Positions 1 through 8,439 of a stretch of 64,000 nt of DNA are shown here, piece after piece. Origin of the DNA: Neisseria uirgultaei (GTDB lineage: Bacteria; Pseudomonadota; Gammaproteobacteria; Burkholderiales; Neisseriaceae); the NCBI RefSeq assembly GCF_962719845.1, contig NZ_CAUIYF010000009.1, positions 13,441 through 77,440 of the forward strand, given 5' to 3'. The notes below the pieces were generated by a model, which saw nothing but the letters and a program-made list of their open reading frames with translations, was not told the DNA's origin and did no database searches. A program made the position numbers and the translations under genes. Positions within the stretch are counted from its first letter, which is position 1, and the number at the start of each line of letters is the position of its first letter.

Positions 1-1
1 G

Positions 2-46
2 GAAAGTTTGCCGGAAATATCCGAACCCGACGGGGCATACCGCTGA
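2..46 (+). CDS. Possible 3' end of an upstream plus-strand gene
   Basis: Frame 2 is open from the window edge to a TGA at 44-46 and encodes the short tail ESLPEISEPDGAYR. It is followed directly by a DUS hairpin that would serve as its terminator. Fourteen codons are too few to identify a family, and the frame could be open by chance. Confidence 0.3.
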   Translation, partial: ESLPEISEPDGAYR

Positions 47-80
47 CCGCCCCGCCTTCCCGGCAATCACCCTGAAAGTC

Positions 81-119
81 AAATGCCGTCTGAAACAAAC
101 ACGCTTCAGACGGCATTTT
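81..119. terminator. DUS inverted-repeat terminator between convergent genes
   Basis: ATGCCGTCTGAA and its reverse complement are separated by a short loop and flanked by A and T runs, so the hairpin can end transcription from both sides. It lies just past the stop of pilF and of the upstream plus-strand frame. Confidence 0.85.
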
Positions 120-130
120 CATTCTCAAAC

Positions 131-1807
131 CTAATCGTTGGTATTTGCCGTTACCTCTTCCAATGAAGTAATGCCCTGCATAACTTTCAACAAACCGGCC
201 CGGCGCAAATCCACCATACCCTCCTTATAGGCAACGTCCAAAATATCCACTTCCGTACCGTTGTTCATAATCACACGCTGCATTTCTTCGCTGATGGGCA
301 TAACCTCATACACGCCCGCACGCCCCTTATAACCCTGCCCCCGGCAACGGTCGCAACCGACGGCGCGGTAAAGTTTCCAATCTTTTGCAAGATCCTCATC
401 GGTGAAACCGACTTCCTTCAAAGCAGAGGCAGACGGGCGTTCCACTTCCTGTTTGCAGCTCGAACACAGCCTGCGTAAAAGACGCTGCGCCATAATCAGG
501 CTGACCGAACTGGCAATATTAAACGGCGCGACACCCATATTCAGCATACGCGACAACGTCGCCGGCGCATTATTGGTGTGCAGGGTGGAAAACACCATAT
601 GCCCTGTTTGTGCCGCCTTAATCGCAATATCGGCAGTTTCCAAATCACGAATCTCACCGACCATAATGATGTCCGGATCCTGACGCAGGAAAGACTTCAA
701 AGCAGCGGCAAAAGTCAGCCCCTGCTTCTCATTGACGTTAACCTGATTGATGCCCGGCAGGTTAATCTCGGCAGGGTCTTCCGCCGTTGCAATATTTACC
801 GACTCCGTATTCAAAATATTCAAACAGGTATAGAGCGACACCGTCTTACCCGAACCCGTCGGACCGGTTACCAGCACCATCCCGTAAGGACGGTGAATCG
901 CTTCCAACAACAATTTTTTCTGAAACGGCTCAAAACCGAGCTGGTCGATGTTCAAAGACGCGGCATCGGAATTCAAAATCCGCATCACGACCTTTTCGCC
1001 AAACAGCGTCGGCAATGTGCTGACACGGAAATCGATAGGCTTGCCGCCCTTTTGAAAGGTCAGCTGCATCCTGCCGTCCTGCGGTATCCGTTTTTCGGAA
1101 ATGTCCAAACGCGACATCACCTTAATCCGGGAAGCAAGCTGCCCCCTTACCGCAATGGGCGGCTGAACCACCTCGCGGAGCTGCCCATCCACACGGAAAC
1201 GGATACGGGCATTGTGTTCGTAAAACTCAAAATGGATGTCTGATGCCCCGCTGCGCAAGGCATCAGACAAAGTTTTATGGATAAACCTCGGAACAGGGCC
1301 GTCCTCAGCCTCCTCATTGTCGATATACAGGGTGTGGCTTTCCTCTTCCTCCTGCTCCTCTCCAAGCTCCTGAAGCAGCGATGTCGAACGCGAACCCACC
1401 CAATCGAGCAAACCCGCCAACTGGTCATCCTCGACAATGACCAACTCAACCGCAATCCCTGCGGCAGAAACGGTTTTCTGAATTTGCGGCATCTGGGTCG
1501 GATCGGAAACCGCAAAAAATACTTTGTTGTCCCGACGGAAAACCGGCACACAGTGGAACTCCACCATCTGCTCCTCCGTCAACACCCCCATCAGCACCCT
1601 ATGGCGCGGATAATGGCGCAAATCAAGAACCGAATAACTGAACACCCTCGCAATCAATGCCGCAAGCGACTTGGGCGAAATGACGCCGTCTGAAAACAGC
1701 ATCGGCAATACTTCTTTACCCGCCTGCGACTCCTTGTAGTAATGCTCGGCCTGCTCAACAGTAACCACCTGGTTTTGAACCAGAATCCTCAGCAAACCTA
1801 CGCTCAT
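131..1807 (-). CDS. pilF: Type IV pilus extension ATPase PilF (PilB/GspE family)
   Basis: Cytoplasmic hexameric ATPase that powers type IV pilus assembly, needed for adhesion, twitching and DNA uptake. The 558-residue protein has an N-terminal MshEN-like domain (about 1-140), an acidic linker near 148-170, Walker A GPTGSGKT at 315-322, a Walker B region with GEIRDLETA and a His box FSTLHTNN. A tetracysteine zinc site (CSSC...CDRC) near 458-496 is typical of PilB/PilF rather than the retraction ATPase PilT. The length is full and the ATG is preceded by a GGATAAGG-type RBS. In pathogenic Neisseria it sits near pilD and pilG, which would lie off the left edge. Family assignment is very secure. 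Confidence 0.96.
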   Translation of the reverse strand: MSVGLLRILVQNQVVTVEQAEHYYKESQAGKEVLPMLFSDGVISPKSLAALIARVFSYSVLDLRHYPRHRVLMGVLTEEQMVEFHCVPVFRRDNKVFFAVSDPTQMPQIQKTVSAAGIAVELVIVEDDQLAGLLDWVGSRSTSLLQELGEEQEEEESHTLYIDNEEAEDGPVPRFIHKTLSDALRSGASDIHFEFYEHNARIRFRVDGQLREVVQPPIAVRGQLASRIKVMSRLDISEKRIPQDGRMQLTFQKGGKPIDFRVSTLPTLFGEKVVMRILNSDAASLNIDQLGFEPFQKKLLLEAIHRPYGMVLVTGPTGSGKTVSLYTCLNILNTESVNIATAEDPAEINLPGINQVNVNEKQGLTFAAALKSFLRQDPDIIMVGEIRDLETADIAIKAAQTGHMVFSTLHTNNAPATLSRMLNMGVAPFNIASSVSLIMAQRLLRRLCSSCKQEVERPSASALKEVGFTDEDLAKDWKLYRAVGCDRCRGQGYKGRAGVYEVMPISEEMQRVIMNNGTEVDILDVAYKEGMVDLRRAGLLKVMQGITSLEEVTANTND

Positions 1808-2239
1808 ACGACCTTATCCCCAAACTTATTCATTGTTATACCAATATGACTTTTGTCATTGAATATTATCGGCGAACAGATTATCAAAAAAACAACCGCC
1901 TTGCAAATTCGGCATATTTCCATATATCCCGGCAAACGGACGGCATACGCCTCTCCTCCCTTATATATTGCGCCCCATCAAAGGGGGCATTACTTTTTTA
2001 ACCATCCCCGTTGACAGCCGAGTAAAAAGGTTTTATGCCATCATCAAAATTAATATTTTCTTCTTCTGCCATATCATCCACATTAAAAAATGCGCCCCAA
2101 AACCCCCCGTTTCCCGGCAAAAAAGTTCCCGTACAACGCAAAAAGCCTTTCATATCGCTGAAAGGCTTGTTTTACTTTGGTTTGTTACCGCCGATTGTTA
2201 CACATTGCATCGGCTTGAAACCCCATTTTAGGGATTCTG
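1808..2239. other. Intergenic region upstream of pilF
   Basis: No convincing gene is present. It is AT-rich, presumably carries the leftward pilF promoter, and holds the tRNA-Arg terminator at its right end. Short frames here lack RBS and family similarity. Confidence 0.5.
2143..2174 (-). terminator. Rho-independent terminator of tRNA-Arg
   Basis: A 9-bp stem AAGCCTTTC/GAAAGGCTT with an 8-base loop is followed, on the minus strand, by a T run. It lies about 65 bases beyond the tRNA 3' end. Confidence 0.8.
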
Positions 2240-2311
2240 CCTCGCCAACAGGAATCGAACCTGTATTTTACGCTTAGGAGGCATACGTTCTATCCGTTGA
2301 ACTATGGCGAG
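2240..2311 (-). tRNA. tRNA-Arg (anticodon CCT)
   Basis: On the minus strand the acceptor arm CTCGCCA pairs with TGGCGAG. The D stem is GTTC/GAAC, the anticodon stem TATGC/GCGTA closes the loop CTCCTAA, and the T arm is ACAGG-TTCGATT-CCTGT. The anticodon CCT reads AGG. The 3' CCA is not encoded. It lies between a DUF441 gene and pilF and has its own terminator. Confidence 0.93.
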
Positions 2312-2331
2312 CCAAAATGAAGATGGGGATT

Positions 2332-2778
2332 TTAACCCTTTCCGACGACAAAAGACAAGATGCCGGCCGCAATCAGCGGCCCGACAGGAATGCCGCCCAT
2401 AAATGCCACCCCGATAACCGTCCCGATTAACAGCCCTGTAATTAAAACAGGCTGCTGTCCCATCAGAGGCACGCCGCGCCCGGCCAGCCAAGCCACGAAA
2501 ATACCGATAAAAACGGCGGATATCATTTTAAAATTCAAAAATTCGGCAACAGGAGGAACCTGCGCCTTTCCTGAAACCAACGGACTCAAAACCCCTATGG
2601 TCAAAAGAATGATACCGAGATTCAATCCGTGCTTCTCGACCAACGGGACAAACTGTACCAATGCCGTCTGCTGCATCAGCAGCAATATGGTTGCCGAGAT
2701 GGTAATCGAATTGTTGTTGCTGACCACACCCAACAGAATCAGCGTAACCAGAAACAAGGGAACAAAACTGAAATTCAT
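2332..2778 (-). CDS. DUF441 family inner-membrane protein (YeaL-like)
   Basis: A 148-residue, almost entirely hydrophobic protein with about four membrane segments and little soluble sequence. The conserved glycine-rich pattern (LLTIGVLSPLVSGK, GTVIGVAFMGGIPVGPLIAAG) matches the DUF441/YeaL family, whose function is unknown. It starts 3 bases after the ispB stop, so the two are cotranscribed. I see nothing that reveals a substrate. Confidence 0.85.
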   Translation of the reverse strand: MNFSFVPLFLVTLILLGVVSNNNSITISATILLLMQQTALVQFVPLVEKHGLNLGIILLTIGVLSPLVSGKAQVPPVAEFLNFKMISAVFIGIFVAWLAGRGVPLMGQQPVLITGLLIGTVIGVAFMGGIPVGPLIAAGILSFVVGKG

Positions 2779-2781
2779 CGG

Positions 2782-3756
2782 TTACGACACCCTGACCAAA
2801 GATTCCTTCGCCAGCTGAATCATGGCATCTTTCACTTCGCTGTCGGGCAGGGCATCCAAGGCGGCAACGGCACAATCGACTGCTTTGCGCGCCTCGCCTA
2901 TTGAATATGCCAAAGCATCCGAACGGACGACATAATCGTGGATTTTCTCAAAATAGCTGCGATCTGCATTTTTCAAAGCAGTACGCACATCGTTCGCAAC
3001 CTGTTCGGAACCCTGACGCATCAGATAAATTAAAGGCAGGGTCGGTTTTCCTTCTGCCAAATCGTCGCCGACGTTTTTGCCGGTTTCTTCGGTTTCCCCC
3101 GAATAATCCAGCACATCGTCAATAATTTGGAATGCCGTACCGACATACATACCGTAGTCTTTCAAGGCCTGTTCGTGTTCGGGGGAAGCCTTGCCCAAAA
3201 TTGCGCCGACTTGAGCGGCAGCTTCAAACAGTTTGGCCGTTTTATATTGGATGACTTGGATATATTGTTCTTCGGTAATGTCCGTATTGCCGATGTTCAT
3301 CAACTGCATGACTTCGCCCTCGGCAATAATGTTGGTTGCATCCGCCATCACTTCCAAAACGCGCATACTGCCCGAGGCAACCATCAGTTGAAAGGCGCGC
3401 GTGTATAAAAAGTCGCCAACCAACACTGCCGCCGCATTGCCGAACAGATTGTTTGCCGTTGCCCGCCCACGGCGCAAATCACTTTCATCGACCACATCAT
3501 CATGCAGCAGCGTCGAAGTGTGGATAAACTCGACCATCGCCGCCAGCGAATATAGTTTCTCATCATCATAACCGACCGCCTTACCCGCCAAAATCGTCAT
3601 AATCGGACGCAGGCGTTTGCCGCCCGCGCTGATGATATATGTACCGATTTGCGAAATCAGTGCGACATCGGATTGCACCGCACGATTGATGACTTCATTG
3701 ACTTTGGCAAGGTCTTCAGGCAGATGTCGCTGAAAATAGGGCAGATTCTCGAGCAT
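2782..3756 (-). CDS. ispB: Octaprenyl diphosphate synthase
   Basis: Trans-prenyltransferase that condenses isopentenyl diphosphate onto farnesyl diphosphate to make the C40 side chain of ubiquinone-8. The 324 residues contain the first aspartate-rich motif DDVVD at 86-90 followed by RRGR, and the second, DDVLDYSG, near 214. GGKRLRP near 45-51 binds the diphosphate. Ubiquinone synthesis is essential for respiration, and the ring hydroxylase ubiM lies 1 kb away. It is divergent from rplU-rpmA, the arrangement also seen in E. coli. Confidence 0.95.
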   Translation of the reverse strand: MLENLPYFQRHLPEDLAKVNEVINRAVQSDVALISQIGTYIISAGGKRLRPIMTILAGKAVGYDDEKLYSLAAMVEFIHTSTLLHDDVVDESDLRRGRATANNLFGNAAAVLVGDFLYTRAFQLMVASGSMRVLEVMADATNIIAEGEVMQLMNIGNTDITEEQYIQVIQYKTAKLFEAAAQVGAILGKASPEHEQALKDYGMYVGTAFQIIDDVLDYSGETEETGKNVGDDLAEGKPTLPLIYLMRQGSEQVANDVRTALKNADRSYFEKIHDYVVRSDALAYSIGEARKAVDCAVAALDALPDSEVKDAMIQLAKESLVRVS

Positions 3757-3894
3757 GGCAGACTCTCAGGTTTACGCTTCCATCAAACGGCAAATACCGC
3801 TTGAAAGCTGATTCAAATAGCGGGCAATTATATCAGCAAAGCCATCAGGGTACATCTTTTCAGACGGCATATGGTTATCCGAACCGCGCAAACT

Positions 3895-3923
3895 TTGACA
3901 AAACAGGCAAATAACAATACAAT
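3895..3923 (+). promoter_or_regulatory. Sigma-70 promoter of rplU-rpmA
   Basis: TTGACA at 3895-3900 and TACAAT at 3918-3923 are separated by exactly 17 bases. The perfect -35 and spacing fit a highly expressed ribosomal protein operon starting at 3981. Confidence 0.85.
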
Positions 3924-3980
3924 GCCGAATTTCGCACAATGGTGTGCGGATATTAACCATAACCCTTAATGGAGTTGAGT

Positions 3981-4289
3981 ATGTACGCGGTCGTAAAAAC
4001 CGGCGGCAAACAGTATAAAGTTTCCGTCGGCGAAAAATTGAAAGTAGAACAGATACCAGCCGAACTCGACAGCCAAATCGAACTGACCGAAGTTTTGATG
4101 ATTGCTGACGGCGAATCTGTAAAAGTTGGCGCACCCTTTATCGAAGGTGCAAAAGTAACAGCTAAAGTAGTGGCACACGGCTGTGGCGAAAAAGTCCGCA
4201 TTTTCAAAATGCGCCGCCGCAAACACTACCAAAAACGCCAAGGCCACCGCCAAAATTTCACCCAAATCGAAATCGTGGCAATCGCCTAA
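3981..4289 (+). CDS. rplU: 50S ribosomal protein L21
   Basis: Large-subunit protein that binds 23S rRNA. The 102-residue product begins MYAVVKTGGKQYKV, the universal L21 N-terminus, and ends in the basic FKMRRRKHYQKRQGHRQ region. An in-frame ATG 12 bases upstream (3969) is rejected: GGAG at 3970-3973 lies inside that extension and is correctly spaced for the ATG at 3981. First gene of the rplU-rpmA operon. Confidence 0.97.
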   Translation: MYAVVKTGGKQYKVSVGEKLKVEQIPAELDSQIELTEVLMIADGESVKVGAPFIEGAKVTAKVVAHGCGEKVRIFKMRRRKHYQKRQGHRQNFTQIEIVAIA

Positions 4290-4313
4290 CCTTAAAACTT
4301 AGGAGCATTACAA

Positions 4314-4586
4314 ATGGCAAGTAAAAAAGCAGGCGGCAGCACCCGCAACGGTCGCGATTCAGAAGCCAAACGCTTGGGCGTTAAAGCCTACGGCAACGAG
4401 CTGATTCCCGCAGGTTCCATCATCGTACGCCAACGCGGTACCAAATTCCACGCAGGCGACAACGTAGGCATGGGCAAAGACCACACTTTGTTCGCCAAAG
4501 TTGACGGTTATGTCGAATTCAAAACCAAAGGCGCGCTGAACCGTAAAACTGTCAGCATCCGTCCTTACACCGGTTCTGAAGAATAA
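4314..4586 (+). CDS. rpmA: 50S ribosomal protein L27
   Basis: 90-residue basic protein near the peptidyl-transferase centre. The MASKKAGGSTRNGRDSEAKRLG N-terminus is diagnostic, and GSIIVRQRGTKFHAG is conserved. It follows rplU by 24 bases with RBS TAGGAG, so they form one transcript. Confidence 0.97.
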   Translation: MASKKAGGSTRNGRDSEAKRLGVKAYGNELIPAGSIIVRQRGTKFHAGDNVGMGKDHTLFAKVDGYVEFKTKGALNRKTVSIRPYTGSEE

Positions 4587-4603
4587 TCCAACCGATACCT
4601 GAA

Positions 4604-4632
4604 GCCGCATCTTTTCACGATGCGGTTTTTTA
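4604..4632 (+). terminator. Rho-independent terminator of rplU-rpmA
   Basis: Stem CCGCATC/GATGCGG with a 7-base loop followed by six T, 18 bases past the rpmA stop. Confidence 0.85.
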
Positions 4633-4820
4633 TATACCCCATACCCGATTTGATACACATTAAGCTGAAAGTAAAAATCCGCATACACCCTCCCCTGCAT
4701 ATTTCTTCAACAGCGGGTTTTGATATAATCGCCTATCTATTACAGATAGTTCAAACGGCATTCAAACCCTTACAAATGCCGTCTGAAATCATCGGCATCC
4801 GCCTATGCAAAGGATATTTT

Positions 4821-6005
4821 ATGAGTTTACACAGCGACATCCTCGTCGTCGGCGCAGGCCCGGCGGGTTTAAGTTTTGCAGCCGAACTTGCCGGCAGCGG
4901 TTTGAAAGTTACCCTGATCGAACGCAGCCCACTGACTGTTCTGCAAAATCCTCCATATGACGGACGCGAAATCGCCCTGACCCATTTTTCCCGCGAAATC
5001 ATGCAGCGTTTGGGTGTGTGGGACAAAATTCCCGAAAACGAAATCTACCCTTTGCGCGATGCTAAAGTGCTGAACGGACGTTCCGACTACCAGCTCCACT
5101 TTCCCCAACCGACTGAAGCGCGCGGCGAACCTGCCGACTGTTTGGGCTATCTGATTTCCAACCACAATATCCGCCGCGCTGCCTACGAAGTCGTATCCCA
5201 ACTCGACAACATTACCATTCTGACCGATACGGCCGTTAAAGAAGTCAAAACATCTGATAATGAAGCGCAAGTCTTTTTGGAAAATGGAGACATTCTGACC
5301 GCGCGTCTCCTTTTGGCAGCAGACAGCCGTTTCTCACAAACCCGCCGACAACTCGGTATTTCTTCAGATATGCACGACTACAGCCGAACCATGTTCGTCT
5401 GCCGCATGAAACATACTCTTTCCAACCAGCACACTGCTTACGAATGCTTCCATTACGGGCGCACCATTGCCCTGCTGCCCTTGGAAGAACACCTGACCAA
5501 TACCGTCATTACCGTCGATACCGATAAAATCAACATCGTTCAAAACCTTTCGCCCGAAGAATTGGCGGCAAGCGTAAAAGAACAGCTCAAGGGCAGGCTC
5601 GGCGATATGGAACTGGTCAGCAGCATCCACCATTACCCCCTTGTCGGCATGATTGCCAAACGTTTCTACGGCAAACGCAGCGCGCTGATCGGCGATGCCG
5701 CCGTCGGTATGCACCCCGTTACCGCACACGGTTTCAACTTGGGGCTTTCCAGCGCAGATATTCTGGCCAAACTGATTATCGAAGCCGAACAGCGCGGTCA
5801 AGACATCGGTGCATCTTCATTACTGGAAAAATACAGTAACAAACATATGCTGCATGCCCAGCCGCTTTATCACGGAACCAATATGATGCTGAAACTGTTT
5901 ACCAATGAAACCGCACCGGCAAAACTGTTGCGCGGCTTGGTATTGCGTGCCAGCAACAATTTCCCGCCGCTGAAAAAGCTGATTACCAAACAACTGACCG
6001 GTTAA
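4821..6005 (+). CDS. ubiM: UbiH/COQ6-family FAD monooxygenase, probably UbiM
   Basis: Flavin hydroxylase of the ubiquinone pathway. The 394-residue protein starts with a dinucleotide-binding GAGPAGLSFAAELAGSG at about 13-29 and ends with GDAAVGMHPVTAHGFNLGLSSA, the second FAD motif of UbiH/UbiF/UbiI. Neisseria has a UbiM-type enzyme reported to hydroxylate several ring carbons, and I infer that this is it. A longer frame from 4620 exists, but ATG 4821 follows AAGGATATTTT and yields the canonical N-terminus. Its link to ispB upstream fits quinone synthesis. The exact hydroxylation position cannot be read from sequence. Confidence 0.75.
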   Translation: MSLHSDILVVGAGPAGLSFAAELAGSGLKVTLIERSPLTVLQNPPYDGREIALTHFSREIMQRLGVWDKIPENEIYPLRDAKVLNGRSDYQLHFPQPTEARGEPADCLGYLISNHNIRRAAYEVVSQLDNITILTDTAVKEVKTSDNEAQVFLENGDILTARLLLAADSRFSQTRRQLGISSDMHDYSRTMFVCRMKHTLSNQHTAYECFHYGRTIALLPLEEHLTNTVITVDTDKINIVQNLSPEELAASVKEQLKGRLGDMELVSSIHHYPLVGMIAKRFYGKRSALIGDAAVGMHPVTAHGFNLGLSSADILAKLIIEAEQRGQDIGASSLLEKYSNKHMLHAQPLYHGTNMMLKLFTNETAPAKLLRGLVLRASNNFPPLKKLITKQLTG

Positions 6006-6015
6006 AATCATATAA

Positions 6016-6050
6016 AAAATGCCGTCTGAAACATGTTCAGACGGCATTTT
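6016..6050. terminator. DUS inverted-repeat terminator after ubiM
   Basis: A paired AAAATGCCGTCTGAA and TTCAGACGGCATTTT with a 5-base loop, 11 bases after the stop. Confidence 0.85.
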
Positions 6051-6176
6051 ATTTGACTGCCTACTATATTGCCGTTCAAGTTCGACAGACAAATCCATTA
6101 CCCTGTATAAATTGACTGATTACACAATATCATCTGACACCGACTAAAAATAAGAAATTTACAATACTTAAAAACA

Positions 6177-6205
6177 AAGCCTCCGAACAGTCGGAGGCTT
6201 TGTTT
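6177..6205 (-). terminator. Rho-independent terminator of rpmB-rpmG
   Basis: A 10-bp stem AAGCCTCCGA/TCGGAGGCTT with a 4-base loop. Read on the minus strand it is followed by TTGTTTTT and lies just past the rpmG stop. Confidence 0.85.
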
Positions 6206-6217
6206 GCCAAACGGAAA

Positions 6218-6373
6218 TTATTTCAGTTTAGTTTCTTTATACACTACGTGTTTGCGGGCAACTGGGTCAAATTTTTTGATTTCCAATTTGCCGGGCATAG
6301 TGCGTTTGTTTTTGGTAGTGGTATAGAAATGACCAGTACCTGCACTGGATTCCAGTTTGATTTTATCGCGCAT
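6218..6373 (-). CDS. rpmG: 50S ribosomal protein L33
   Basis: 51-residue protein [20 protein letters not shown]... with the L33 motif [17 protein letters not shown] and the end KETKLK. It lacks the zinc-binding cysteine pairs, so it is the zinc-free type. It follows rpmB by 28 bases in the same transcript. Confidence 0.95.
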
Positions 6374-6401
6374 TGCAGTAATCCTTAACTAAGGGTTTAA
6401 A

Positions 6402-6635
6402 TTAAGCTTCACCGCGAGCACGCAAATCAGCCAATACGACATCAATGCCTACTTTGTCGATGGTACGCAGAGCGGCGTTAGAAACGCGCAGGCGAACCCA
6501 GCGGTTTTCACTTTCTACCCAAAAACGACGTGATTGCAAGTTGGGCAAAAAACGGCGTTTGGTTTTGTTGTTGGCGTGTGATACGTTGTTGCCAGACATC
6601 GGGCGCTTACCGGTCACTTTGCAAACTCGTGCCAT
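6402..6635 (-). CDS. rpmB: 50S ribosomal protein L28
   Basis: 77-residue protein with MARVCKVTGKRPMSGNNVSHANNKTKRRF, the standard L28 N-terminus, and LQSRRFWVESENRWVRLRVS. First gene of rpmB-rpmG with its own promoter just upstream. Confidence 0.97.
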   Translation of the reverse strand: MARVCKVTGKRPMSGNNVSHANNKTKRRFLPNLQSRRFWVESENRWVRLRVSNAALRTIDKVGIDVVLADLRARGEA

Positions 6636-6671
6636 GGTCAGTCTCCAAACTTCTAAAATAGTAAAACGTAG

Positions 6672-6701
6672 TTTATACCACGAAAAACAGTGTTAGTTCA
6701 A
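6672..6701 (-). promoter_or_regulatory. Probable promoter of rpmB-rpmG
   Basis: On the minus strand TTGAAC (6701-6696) and TATAAA (6677-6672) are 18 bases apart, about 36 bases ahead of the rpmB start. Confidence 0.65.
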
Positions 6702-6889
6702 GTGTTTTAGAGAAAAACGGCTGTTTTACGCGAATTATCCTGCCGATTGTTGCATTCGGGAAACGTTTGCCGATACGAAACAGACGGAATGCGATTATAG
6801 CGGATTTCACAGATACCTGCATTCTAAATACTGTCCGAACATGTTTCCACATGTGTTTTCAGACGGCATTTTAGTCGAGGCAGGGAGTA

Positions 6890-8416
6890 TTAATGCCCTC
6901 CCCCTCCATTATTGTGGAACGGCGGTTTTGCCAGCCATATGACGGGTATCATGATAATGAATAACAAGCTGCCCGCCATAAAGATTTCGTTCGAGCTGAT
7001 GATGAAGCCCTGTTGCGTGATGGTGTTGTTGATGATGCCTAGGGTTTGACTGTCGGAAATGCCTTGTTGGGACAAATGAGCGGCCGTTTCATGCAATGTC
7101 GCGGAATATGGCGTGATATGTTCGGCAAAGCGTGTGTGGTGCAACGCTTCACGCCGTTCCCACAGGGTACTGACGAATGATACGCCGACACCGCCCATCA
7201 GCACGCGCAAGAAATTCGACAAGCTGCTGGCAGCGGCAATCTGCCCTCCCTTCATGTGTGATAGGGTGATGGTCGTCAGCGGCAGAAAAAACATGGCGAC
7301 ACCGACACCTTGCCAAAACTGAGGCCAGATGACGTTGCCGATATCCATATCGGCATAAAAATCCGTACGCCAATAGAAAGTAAAGGCAAAGGTCAGGAAG
7401 CTGGCGGTTACGAGCAGGCGCATATCGGCCTTGTTGCCGAATCTGCCGATAATGGGTGACAGGAAAACAGGCAGGATGCCGACAGGTGCGGCGGCAAGCC
7501 CTGCCCACGTGGAGGTATAGCCCAGGTTGGTCTGCAACACTAACGGCAGCAGGGTCAGCGTCCCCATATACACCATAAAACCCAATGATGTGGCAATTAC
7601 GCCGACGGTAAAATTCCGATCTTTAAACAGCGATAAATCGACTATCGGGTATTTTTCGCCCAATTCCCAAACAATAAAATACGACAAGCACACCAGTGCG
7701 ACTACGCCCAAGGTAATGATTTCTCCAGAGGCGAACCAGTCAAGTTCCTTACCCCTGTCCAGCATCATCTGTAACGCGCCGATACCGACTACCATCAATG
7801 TAAGCCCGACATAGTCGGTCGGCATTTTAACGGTTTCCGTTTCCCGATATTTCAAATGTTTCCATGTAATCCATGCCGATATGATACCGATGGGGATATT
7901 AATGAAGAAAATCCAACCCCAATGCCAGTTGCCGGAAATCCAACCGCCGAGTATCGGCCCGAGGACGGGGGCGACAACGACGGTCATTGCCCACAACGCC
8001 AGTGCCAGCGTCCGTTTTGCGGGCGGATAGGATGCCATTAACAGGCTTTGCGACAAGGGAATCAGCGGCCCGGCGATAAAGCCCTGCAAAATGCGGAAAA
8101 CAACCAGCGACTGAAGGTTGGGCGAGATGCCGCACAGCCACGATGTGATGACGAAACCGACGGCGGCGGCGGTAAACAGTTTGACCTCGCCGATACGTTT
8201 TGCCAAAAATCCCGTTAACGGCACGGAAACGGCGTTTGCCACAGCAAAAGAAGTAATGACCCACGTCCCCTGAGTGGTTGCCGCACCGAGATTGCCGGCG
8301 ATAACGGGAACGGCGACATTGGCGATAGTCGTATCTAAAACTTCCATAAATACGGCAAGCCCCAAAGACAGCGTAATCCATACCAATGCCGCACCTTTAA
8401 GCGGTGGATAATCCAT
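6890..8416 (-). CDS. farB: FarB, 14-TM MFS fatty-acid efflux pump (DHA2/EmrB)
   Basis: Inner-membrane component of the FarA-FarB-MtrE system that exports antibacterial long-chain fatty acids. The 508-residue hydrophobic protein has the DHA2 features: MEVLDTTIANVAVPVIAG near the N-terminus, a loop with GFLAKRIGE, and motif C-like APVLGPILGGWI. About 14 membrane segments are visible. A longer start at 8443 exists, but GGAGGACACA precedes the ATG at 8416, and the extra codons only read through a DUS. The farA stop lies 24 bases upstream. In gonococcus farAB is controlled by FarR and IHF. Confidence 0.92.
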   Translation of the reverse strand: MDYPPLKGAALVWITLSLGLAVFMEVLDTTIANVAVPVIAGNLGAATTQGTWVITSFAVANAVSVPLTGFLAKRIGEVKLFTAAAVGFVITSWLCGISPNLQSLVVFRILQGFIAGPLIPLSQSLLMASYPPAKRTLALALWAMTVVVAPVLGPILGGWISGNWHWGWIFFINIPIGIISAWITWKHLKYRETETVKMPTDYVGLTLMVVGIGALQMMLDRGKELDWFASGEIITLGVVALVCLSYFIVWELGEKYPIVDLSLFKDRNFTVGVIATSLGFMVYMGTLTLLPLVLQTNLGYTSTWAGLAAAPVGILPVFLSPIIGRFGNKADMRLLVTASFLTFAFTFYWRTDFYADMDIGNVIWPQFWQGVGVAMFFLPLTTITLSHMKGGQIAAASSLSNFLRVLMGGVGVSFVSTLWERREALHHTRFAEHITPYSATLHETAAHLSQQGISDSQTLGIINNTITQQGFIISSNEIFMAGSLLFIIMIPVIWLAKPPFHNNGGGGH

Positions 8417-8439
8417 TGTGTCCTCCGTTTCAGACGGCA